This document shows, in pieces, positions 26,491-33,368 of a DNA stretch of 51,182 nucleotides; the stretch's first letter is position 1; each line of letters starts with the position of its first letter. Origin of the DNA: Marinilabiliaceae bacterium (lineage in GTDB: Bacteria; Bacteroidota; Bacteroidia; Bacteroidales; Marinilabiliaceae); assembly GCA_016933045.1 (NCBI GenBank), contig JAFGBR010000006.1, positions 1 through 51,182 on the forward strand, read 5' to 3'. The position numbers and the translations under genes are program-made. The notes beneath the pieces were generated by a model, which saw only the letters and a program-made list of their open reading frames with translations, was not told the origin of the DNA and did no database searches.

Positions 26491-27921
26491 ATGAACGATT
26501 TATTTTTGTACCTAATCGTAGCAGCGGTTGTATTCTTTTTTATCCTCATCATTTCATTTTTTAAAAGATACAAACGCTGTCCGTCCGATAGGGTTTTAGT
26601 AGTATATGGAAAAGTTGGAAAAGGAACGGGAACAACACATCGATCTGCAAAGTGTATTCATGGTGGAGCTGCATTTATCTGGCCTGTCATTCAGGATTAT
26701 GCTTTTTTAGATTTAACACCTATTTCAATAGAAATAAACCTAACAAATGCGCTTAGTAAACAAAATATTCGAGTTGACGTACCATCGCGTTTTACTGTTG
26801 GTATTTCAACAGAACCAGGTATAATGGATAATGCTGCTGAGCGTTTATTAGGTTTGCGACAGGACGACATTAGTAACCTCGCAAAAGATATCATTTTTGG
26901 TCAGCTAAGGTTAGTGGTTGCTACTATGGAGATTGAAGAAATAAACAGTAACCGCGATCTATTTCTTGCTGCTGTAGCCGGTAACGTCGAGGCCGAATTG
27001 AAAAAAATTGGTCTTAAACTAATTAACGTAAACGTAACAGATATTAATGATGAATCGGGCTACATTGAAGCATTAGGAAAAGAAGCTGCAGCAAAAGCAA
27101 TAAATGATGCCAAAAAAAGTGTTGCTGAAAAAAACCGTGATGGTTCAATTGGCGAAGCTGAAGCTTTTAAAACACAAAGAGTTCAGGTTTCAAAAGCCGA
27201 TGCCGAAGCTGTTGAAGGAGAAAACAATGCCAAAATAGTTGTTGCAAACTCAAATGCCACACGTCGCGAAAAAGAAGCTGAAGCCGAAAGAATAGCCGTT
27301 GCTGCCGAAAAAATCAGCCAGGCTCGTGCTTTAGAAGAAGCCTACGTTGCTGAACAAAAAGCTGAAATGAGCCGTTCGGAACGTGAACGTGCCACCCAAA
27401 TGGCCGATATCATTATCCCCGCAGAAATTGACAAACAAAAAGTTGAAATATCGGCCGAAGCAATTGCCGAACAAACACGACGTCATGCAAAAGGTGATGC
27501 CGATGCTATCTTTGTAAAAATGCAGGCCGAAGCCAAAGGTATTTATGAAATACTAAGCAAACAAGCCGAAGGATTCGACAAACTGGTTAAAGCTTCGGGT
27601 TCCGATCCTAAAAATGCAGTAATGATGATGATTGCCGATAAACTACCCGATATTGTAAAAACCCAGGTTGAAGCAATTAAAAACCTTAAAATCGACAAAA
27701 TCACTGTTTGGGATACCATGGGTTCAGGGAAAGATGGTAAATCACCTACTACCGCTAACTTTCTATCAGGAATGCTAGGATCAATACCTCCTTTTGAAGA
27801 ACTGTTTAAAATGGCAGGATTGGAATTACCCGATTACCTAAAAGGTAAAACTATCCCAAAACCAGAAGATGTTGAAATAATTTCAGATAATACAACTTCA
27901 ACTGACCAAACGAGCAAATAA
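26491..27921 (+). CDS. Flotillin-like SPFH protein
   Basis: An N-terminal membrane hairpin or anchor (FLYLIVAAVVFFFILIISF) precedes an SPFH/band-7 domain (DRVLVVYGKVG, VPSRFTVGISTEPG, GQLRLVVATMEIEEIN). A long Ala/Glu-rich coiled coil (about residues 195-370, many EAEA and AEA repeats) follows, and a C-terminal oligomerisation tail. It fits the FloT/YqiK group, which organises ordered membrane domains in bacteria. It is co-transcribed with the NfeD-like gene. The length (476 aa) is typical. Confidence 0.9.
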   Translation: MNDLFLYLIVAAVVFFFILIISFFKRYKRCPSDRVLVVYGKVGKGTGTTHRSAKCIHGGAAFIWPVIQDYAFLDLTPISIEINLTNALSKQNIRVDVPSRFTVGISTEPGIMDNAAERLLGLRQDDISNLAKDIIFGQLRLVVATMEIEEINSNRDLFLAAVAGNVEAELKKIGLKLINVNVTDINDESGYIEALGKEAAAKAINDAKKSVAEKNRDGSIGEAEAFKTQRVQVSKADAEAVEGENNAKIVVANSNATRREKEAEAERIAVAAEKISQARALEEAYVAEQKAEMSRSERERATQMADIIIPAEIDKQKVEISAEAIAEQTRRHAKGDADAIFVKMQAEAKGIYEILSKQAEGFDKLVKASGSDPKNAVMMMIADKLPDIVKTQVEAIKNLKIDKITVWDTMGSGKDGKSPTTANFLSGMLGSIPPFEELFKMAGLELPDYLKGKTIPKPEDVEIISDNTTSTDQTSK

Positions 27922-28011
27922 ATCATTAATCGACAAAGGCTAATTTATTCTCATAGGTTATTACAATTAATCGATTACTGATATTAATAATAGCATAATC
28001 ATTTACTTTAA

Positions 28012-28043
28012 AGAGGAGGTATTTAAATTTGAATGCCTCCTCT
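28012..28043 (+). terminator. Terminator hairpin of the NfeD/flotillin operon
   Basis: A stem of AGAGGAGG against CCTCCTCT, extended inward by AT and G-U pairs to about 13 bp around an AAATTT loop, 90 nt after the flotillin stop. A T-rich tail follows. Confidence 0.6.
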
Positions 28044-28185
28044 AATTTACTTTATTTTATACACCTAACTTAGTCAATCCAACCCAATCAAAAAAAATAT
28101 TAATTATTCACAAAAAATTACTCCTGTAATTAAAATTATCTAAAATCAATCTAAAATATCAATTTTATCAAAACATATATATCTA

Positions 28186-28231
28186 TGTTACAATAAGATA
28201 TTACCATGTAACAAATTCTTATTATGTAACA
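28186..28231 (+). promoter_or_regulatory. Inverted repeat upstream of mntP (candidate operator)
   Basis: TGTTACAATAAGA at 28186-28198 is mirrored by TCTTATTATGTAACA at 28217-28231 (two extra bases). A third half-site, ATGTAACA, is at 28206-28213. It lies 50-95 nt upstream of the Mn2+ exporter start. This could bind a metal-responsive repressor or activator. I do not recognise it as a known MntR or Fur box, and no yybP-ykoY-type riboswitch is apparent. Confidence 0.35.
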
Positions 28232-28281
28232 AAAAAATGCAACACATCGTTTGAGTAACTAATTTTCGGATATTTGTACAC

Positions 28282-28845
28282 ATGGATTTTTTATCTCTTT
28301 TTGTAGTATCGTCAAGTTTAACTTTTGACACATTAGCTGTTTCTATTTTAACCGGATTGGTTATTAGTAACATTCGCTTTTGGCAAGCCACAAAACTAGC
28401 TGTAGTAATGGCATTTTTTCAGGGATTAATGCCTTTTATTGGATGGTTTATAGGCAATAGTATTAAATATTACATAGTAGATTTCGATCACTGGATTGCT
28501 TTTATTTTACTATCAATACTTGGTATTAAAATAATTATTGATGCACAAAAAAAAGACGAAAATAAAAAAGATTTCAATCCTTTTAAAACAGCCGTTTTAA
28601 TTGGCATATCAATTGCTACAAGCATTGATGCATTAATTGTAGGTGTTAGTTTTGGATTAATTAAGGTTAATATTACACTAGCTGTTTTACTTATAGGATC
28701 TCTTACATATATAGTTGCTATGTTAGGGATGCTATTCGGTAAAAAGGCAAGTTTTCACCTTGGTAATAGAATGGAAATATTAGGTGGAATTATTTTAATA
28801 GGTCTTGGAATTAAAATATTACTTGAACATACTCTTATTTCATAA
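28282..28845 (+). CDS. mntP: Manganese efflux pump MntP
   Basis: A 187-aa protein with six TM helices and the family's conserved acidic residues inside helices: SSLTFDTLAVSILTGL near the N-terminus and the matching IATSIDALIVGVSFG in the second half. These two D-containing repeats identify the MntP (DUF204) family, which exports excess Mn2+. It is a single gene with a possible operator upstream, and it ends 20 nt from the convergent carbonic anhydrase. Confidence 0.88.
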   Translation: MDFLSLFVVSSSLTFDTLAVSILTGLVISNIRFWQATKLAVVMAFFQGLMPFIGWFIGNSIKYYIVDFDHWIAFILLSILGIKIIIDAQKKDENKKDFNPFKTAVLIGISIATSIDALIVGVSFGLIKVNITLAVLLIGSLTYIVAMLGMLFGKKASFHLGNRMEILGGIILIGLGIKILLEHTLIS

Positions 28846-28865
28846 AATATAACAATAAAATATTA

Positions 28866-29492
28866 TTAAACTTCTACCTGCTCAAAAAAACCTTTTTCAA
28901 TATTATAGTTAAATATCTCTCCTGTTTCAATAATATAATACCATCCATAAATAGTAATTTCTTTATTCTTGTACTTACTTTTAATAAAAGGATATGACAA
29001 CAGATGCTTCATTTGCTCAACAATATTAATTTGCTCAGTTAACCATTCACGAGCAGCAATATTCCTTCCAATAAGTTGTTGTTCAACCTTCGCTTTTATA
29101 GGTCGTGCCAAATCCAACCACTTATTTGTATGAGGTATTTTCAAAAAAGCATCCTCATCTAAATACAAAGATGCACAACCACCACAATTAGAGTGACCAC
29201 AAACAATTATATTATCAACATTTAAAACCTGTATAGCATATTCTATTGCCGATGTAGTTGCCAAAAACTCGTCGGCTTCGCGATACAACGGAACAATATT
29301 GGCAATATTTCGGATCATAAACAATTCTCCGGGAAGTGTTTTTGTTATAAGATTGGGAACAATACGCGAATCGGAACATCCAATAAAAAGAGTATGAGGA
29401 TTTTGTTCTTTTCCTAACGTATGAAAAAGTTCTTCATGCTCATAATAATCTTTTTCTCTAAACTCAACAATTCCTTTTAATAGCTTTTCCAT
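28866..29492 (-). CDS. Beta-class carbonic anhydrase
   Basis: It interconverts CO2 and bicarbonate. The zinc ligands are C39 (in GCSDSR), H100 and C103 (in CGHSNCGGC), and the D41/R43 catalytic dyad is present. Its length of 208 aa is standard. It is a single minus-strand gene. A cytosolic bicarbonate supply would fit the neighbouring biotin-dependent carbon metabolism, but the genes are not co-transcribed. Confidence 0.94.
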   Translation of the reverse strand: MEKLLKGIVEFREKDYYEHEELFHTLGKEQNPHTLFIGCSDSRIVPNLITKTLPGELFMIRNIANIVPLYREADEFLATTSAIEYAIQVLNVDNIIVCGHSNCGGCASLYLDEDAFLKIPHTNKWLDLARPIKAKVEQQLIGRNIAAREWLTEQINIVEQMKHLLSYPFIKSKYKNKEITIYGWYYIIETGEIFNYNIEKGFFEQVEV

Positions 29493-29554
29493 CCTTAAGT
29501 TTCAAAACCATTTATATTTATAACAACTCTACAAAAAAAAAGATTATAATAAAA

Positions 29555-29586
29555 CAAAAAAAACTGCCAATTAGCAGTTTTTTTAT
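29555..29586 (-). terminator. Terminator of the LytTR regulator gene
   Basis: The stem AAACTGC/GCAGTTT with loop CAATTA is flanked by A-runs on the left and T-runs on the right. It lies directly at the 3' end of the minus-strand regulator and could also work on the other strand. Confidence 0.75.
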
Positions 29587-30299
29587 TTCGAAATTAAATT
29601 TATATCATCCATCAACTTATCTTTATACGACTTTCCTATTGGTATAACCTTCGAACCACTTTCAGTTCGTATTACAACCGAATTATCTTCAATTAATTTT
29701 ATTTTACTAAGATTCACAATAAACGACCTATGTACCCTAACAAATTTATCTACCGGCATTTTATCCGAAATAGCTTTCATTGTAAAATGGATTGTATATT
29801 TATCTTTGAAGGTATTAACAACCACATAATTCTCAAGCGCTTCAATCCACAGAATATCTTCATATTTTACACGAACCAATGAAGAATTATTTTTAATAAA
29901 TATTTCAGTACTCTCCTTTTCAACGTTCTCTTTTTTATCGAAACGTTCCCTTGCTTTATTAACCGCTTTAATAAAACGAGCATATTGTACAGGTTTTAAG
30001 AGATAATCTGTTACATCATACTCATACATTTCCAATGCATATTTTTCCTGCGATGAATAGATAATAACCTGGGGTAATACAGTTAACGATTTAAGAAAAT
30101 CTATACCCGACATCTCTGGCATTTCAATATCCAAAAAAATAAGATGAATTGGATTTTCCGAATTTGAACTATTTAACACATTTAATGCAGTAACAGCATC
30201 TTCATAGGTTCCTAATAGTTTTAATCCCGAGGTTTTATTTACAAATTCTTCTATAACCTTGGTAGAAAATCTATCATCGTCAATTATAATACAATTCAT
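29583..30299 (-). CDS. LytTR-type response regulator
   Basis: Receiver domain at residues 1 to about 120 with the acidic cluster IIDDDR (D7-D9), phospho-acceptor D57 in IFLDIEMPEMSG and the switch Lys in DYLLKP. A C-terminal LytTR DNA-binding domain follows (about 140-238; YEDILWIEALENYVVV, FVRVHRSFIVNL). It belongs to the LytR/AlgR group. No cognate histidine kinase is encoded in the window, so its partner is elsewhere. Confidence 0.93.
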   Translation of the reverse strand: MNCIIIDDDRFSTKVIEEFVNKTSGLKLLGTYEDAVTALNVLNSSNSENPIHLIFLDIEMPEMSGIDFLKSLTVLPQVIIYSSQEKYALEMYEYDVTDYLLKPVQYARFIKAVNKARERFDKKENVEKESTEIFIKNNSSLVRVKYEDILWIEALENYVVVNTFKDKYTIHFTMKAISDKMPVDKFVRVHRSFIVNLSKIKLIEDNSVVIRTESGSKVIPIGKSYKDKLMDDINLISK

Positions 30300-30316
30300 A
30301 TTGTGTGGACTTTTTT

Positions 30317-30324
30317 CAAATTTA
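30317..30324 (-). promoter_or_regulatory. Candidate -7 box for the LytTR gene
   Basis: On the minus strand it reads TAAATTTG, an exact TAnnTTTG match 18 nt upstream of the start codon, implying a very short leader. The nearest TTTG upstream is only 13 nt away, so the -33 element is unclear. Confidence 0.35.
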
Positions 30325-30486
30325 ATACAATAATTGTCAAATTAATTTATTTAATATGTTTTTTTTATTACTAATAACAACATATTATTGATAAAAAGAT
30401 ACAAATAATACACTAAAAACTATTAATTTTTAAAAAAGCTAATCAAAAAAAACAATACATTGTTGATATAAAACAACTTACACCAA

Positions 30487-31167
30487 TCACTTCAACTCGT
30501 TAAACTTTTCCTCAAGCAACTCTACTTTTTTAATAGTATTCCTAAGCCATTTTAGTTTTACACAAGCTCTTTCATCTGTTGTTAAATTATAATCGATTAT
30601 GGTTTTTCGTAAACGCTCTGTTATTGAGTGCAAAACCAATGCTGCCGAAACCGATATATTAAAACTCTCGGTAAATCCATACATAGGTATTTTAACAAAT
30701 TCATCGGCTATATTTTTTACACTATCCGATATCCCTTTAAGCTCAGTTCCAAACACAAATGCAGCCTTACCTTTTGTAACATCAAACTCAGATATAAGTT
30801 GATCATTTAAATGAGGTGTTGTTGCTACAATACGGTACCCCTTTTCTTTAAGTCTAAAAAGACAATGTGGTGTATTGTTTTCACTTTTCGAATACTTATT
30901 TATATTGAGCCATTGAGCTGATCCTAAAACAATATCACGACTAATTTCAAAATGATTTTTATTTTCAATAATATGAACATTTTGTATTCCAAAACAATCA
31001 CAGGTTCTTAAAACTGCACTTGCATTATGGGGTTGATAAATATCTTCAAGAACAACTGTAAAATAGTTCGTTCGCTCATTCAAAACCTTTTCAAACTGTT
31101 CGTTTCTTGATTCTAAAATAAATGACTCTAAAAATTTATTAAGTTCTAAAATATATTCTGTATTCAT
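30487..31167 (-). CDS. TrmH/SpoU-family RNA 2'-O-methyltransferase
   Basis: An SPOUT methyltransferase with the three SpoU motifs: motif 1 LEDIYQPHNASAVLRTCDCFG, motif 2 AAFVFGTELKGIS and motif 3 IPMYGFTESFNISVSAA. It is most like TrmH (tRNA Gm18). I place the start at ATG 31167 (226 aa): the longer frame from 31227 would begin inside the HU-gene terminator at 31182-31212 and add an unrelated 20-residue leader. It sits just downstream of the HU gene on the same strand. Confidence 0.87.
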   Translation of the reverse strand: MNTEYILELNKFLESFILESRNEQFEKVLNERTNYFTVVLEDIYQPHNASAVLRTCDCFGIQNVHIIENKNHFEISRDIVLGSAQWLNINKYSKSENNTPHCLFRLKEKGYRIVATTPHLNDQLISEFDVTKGKAAFVFGTELKGISDSVKNIADEFVKIPMYGFTESFNISVSAALVLHSITERLRKTIIDYNLTTDERACVKLKWLRNTIKKVELLEEKFNELK

Positions 31168-31181
31168 ATCGTTCGAAATAT

Positions 31182-31212
31182 GAAAAAAAAAGAGAGTACT
31201 TTCGTACTCTCT
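31182..31212 (-). terminator. Intrinsic terminator of the HU gene
   Basis: On the minus strand, a perfect 9-bp stem AGAGAGTAC/GTACTCTCT with a 4-nt loop is followed by nine Ts. It lies 23 nt after the HU stop codon, a textbook rho-independent terminator. It also argues against an upstream start for the methyltransferase gene. Confidence 0.9.
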
Positions 31213-31234
31213 AAATATTTTTTGCAATAAAAAA

Positions 31235-31507
31235 TTAATTTACAGCATCGCTAAGTTCACTACCTGCTTTGAACTTAACAACTTTCTTTGCCGGAATTAA
31301 AATTTCTTTGCCGGTTTGAGGATTTCTACCTGTACGCTGAGTTCTTTCAGAAACACCGAAAGATCCGAAACCTACTAAGGCAACTCGATCACCTCCTTTT
31401 AAAGCATCACCAGTAACTTTCACGAAAGCATCTAAGGCTTTTTTGGCATCGGCTTTTGTCAAACCACTTTCACCGGCAATTGCATCAATTAATTGAGCCT
31501 TGTTCAT
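31235..31507 (-). CDS. HU-family DNA-binding protein
   Basis: A 90-aa histone-like protein. The dimerisation helices ([21 protein letters not shown]) and the DNA-binding arm [21 protein letters not shown] are complete, with the intercalating Pro in RNP. It compacts and bends DNA as a dimer. It has its own promoter at 31561-31591 and terminator at 31182-31212, so it is a monocistronic gene. Confidence 0.95.
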   Translation of the reverse strand: MNKAQLIDAIAGESGLTKADAKKALDAFVKVTGDALKGGDRVALVGFGSFGVSERTQRTGRNPQTGKEILIPAKKVVKFKAGSELSDAVN

Positions 31508-31560
31508 AATAACTGTTAATTTTAGGGTTTAATAAAAATAGGTTCATTAACTTTCCTTTA

Positions 31561-31591
31561 CAAATATAGAGTATTTCTGATGTTTACCAAA
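31561..31591 (-). promoter_or_regulatory. Promoter of the HU gene
   Basis: On the minus strand, TTTG (31591-31588) is followed after 19 nt by TATATTTG (31568-31561). Both elements match the Bacteroidota consensus (TTTG, 19-23 nt, TAnnTTTG) exactly. The leader would be about 45-50 nt. Confidence 0.72.
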
Positions 31592-31634
31592 TTTCACTCA
31601 AAAAAAAATCTTTTTTTTTCAATTAAAATGAAAA

Positions 31635-31668
31635 TTTCTCTATAAAAAACCTGATTAACTTATTTTTG
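31635..31668 (+). promoter_or_regulatory. Promoter of the GH28-GH95 unit
   Basis: TTTC at 31635-31638 precedes an exact -7 box TATTTTTG at 31661-31668 with a 22-nt spacer. Transcription would start about 25 nt before the GH28 start codon. Confidence 0.55.
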
Positions 31669-31698
31669 TATAATTAATATAATATAATTATCAATTGT

Positions 31699-33300
31699 AT
31701 GTCATCAATTCGTTTCCCATTATCATGTATTACTATTATTTCATCTTTTTTCATATTAAGTAACATTTTTATAAGTTGTAATCATAAACATAAAAATGAA
31801 ATAATAATTATTCCTAAAATAAAACAAGTTGGAAAAGATGCTCTCCCCGATTCTATTGCAAAAATAAAAGCACCATTTGAAATTATTAATTTTAAAAAAC
31901 CATCTATAAAACAAAAAAGAATTTTAATAACTGATCATATTCATGAAAAAGACTCCATACTAACTCCAATAATTAACAATATTATTGATTCAGTTTCGTC
32001 AAATGGAGGAGGAATTATTGTTATTACTGACGGCAAGTGGAAAAGTGGCCGAATTATATTAAAAAATAATATTGAATTACACCTTAATGATAGCGCAGAA
32101 ATTCACTTTACCGGTAATGTTGAAGATTATTTACCTGTTGTAAAAACCCGAATTGAAGGAATTGAACTCATGTCGTTAGGTGCTTGTATTTATGCCAATA
32201 GCCAAAAAAACATATTAATTACCGGCAATGGCAAATTATTTGGTCCTTCAGATGGTCCAGTAAGATCGAAAATGCTTACCGATAATATTATTGACAATGC
32301 CGTTTTATTAAACAAACCTGTAGAAAAAAGAATATACGACGGGAAAACAACATATTTCTTATTTTCCCCAATGTTTATATCTCCAATAAATTGTCAAAAT
32401 GTATATATCGAAGGCGTATCTCTGCAAAATACTGCCTTTTGGAACATCGTTCCTATATATTGCAAAAATGTAATAATTCGAGGTGTTTCAGTTAACTCAG
32501 TTGGTATTCCCCGAGGCGATGGAGTCGATATTGAATCATCAAAAAATGTTCTTATTGAATATTGCACCCTAAGTTGTGGCGATGATTGTTTTACCATGAA
32601 AGCAGGTAGAGGTACTGATGGATTAAGAGTTAACAAACCAACTGAAAATGTTGTGGTAAGATATTGCTTAGCAAAAGAGGGACACGGCGGAATTAGTTGT
32701 GGAAGCGAAACAGCCGGTACAATACGTAATTTATATGTTCACGATTGCGTATTTGAAAATACTGGTGTTGGCATTCGCTTTAAAACACGTCGATCTCGTG
32801 GTGGTGGTGGTGAAAATTTATTTTACGAACGCATAAGAATGAATTTACGCTATTCTGCTATTAAATGGGATATGCTTGGTAGCGTTAATTCTGTTGGTGA
32901 ATTAGCACACAGGCTCCCCGAAAAAGAGATAAATGAACTAACACCTAGTTACAAAAACATATCAATTAATAACTTAATTATCGAAAACTGCGATCATTTT
33001 TTAAAAATTTTTGGCATCCCCGAGTCACCGGTCGAAAACTTAAACATTTCAAATTCCGAAATCATCTCGAAACAATTTATTATTGCCAACGATGTAAAAA
33101 ATGTAAAACTTCATAACTTAATTATCAACACTAACGATTCAATAATTAATTTAACTGATTGCCGCGATTTTTATATGGAAAATATTATTATCAAAACAAA
33201 AGCAAAAAACATTTATCTTAAACAATACGGCTCAAAAAGTAAAAATATCAACTGTTTAAACTGCAAACCACCTATTAAACAAGAACCAATAAAACAATAA
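31699..33300 (+). CDS. GH28 polygalacturonase-like lipoprotein
   Basis: A right-handed beta-helix hydrolase for galacturonan-type chains. It has a lipoprotein signal with Cys at residue 27 (SNIFISC). Catalytic motifs are complete: D274/D277 region in RGDGVDIES, D295-D296 in SCGDDCFTMKAG, H329 in EGHGGISCGSE, and RFKT for substrate carboxylate binding. Its length of 533 aa is normal for the exo-acting Bacteroidota type. The GH95 gene starts 68 nt downstream on the same strand, so the two probably form one unit for side-chain and backbone trimming of a pectic polymer. Confidence 0.9.
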   Translation: MSSIRFPLSCITIISSFFILSNIFISCNHKHKNEIIIIPKIKQVGKDALPDSIAKIKAPFEIINFKKPSIKQKRILITDHIHEKDSILTPIINNIIDSVSSNGGGIIVITDGKWKSGRIILKNNIELHLNDSAEIHFTGNVEDYLPVVKTRIEGIELMSLGACIYANSQKNILITGNGKLFGPSDGPVRSKMLTDNIIDNAVLLNKPVEKRIYDGKTTYFLFSPMFISPINCQNVYIEGVSLQNTAFWNIVPIYCKNVIIRGVSVNSVGIPRGDGVDIESSKNVLIEYCTLSCGDDCFTMKAGRGTDGLRVNKPTENVVVRYCLAKEGHGGISCGSETAGTIRNLYVHDCVFENTGVGIRFKTRRSRGGGGENLFYERIRMNLRYSAIKWDMLGSVNSVGELAHRLPEKEINELTPSYKNISINNLIIENCDHFLKIFGIPESPVENLNISNSEIISKQFIIANDVKNVKLHNLIINTNDSIINLTDCRDFYMENIIIKTKAKNIYLKQYGSKSKNINCLNCKPPIKQEPIKQ

Positions 33301-33368
33301 TTACGAAACACTCATATAGTTTTTCTAAATAAATATTTAAAATAATACAATTAATAAAATTCTATCAC

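Noticed and set aside
28044-28281. Manganese riboswitch before mntP
   Set aside because: No GC-rich conserved stem or loop of the yybP-ykoY type is visible; the leader is almost all A/T with only the inverted repeat.
31168-31227. Longer start for the TrmH-type gene at 31227
   Set aside because: It would begin upstream of and run through the HU terminator hairpin, and the extra residues are unlike the family.
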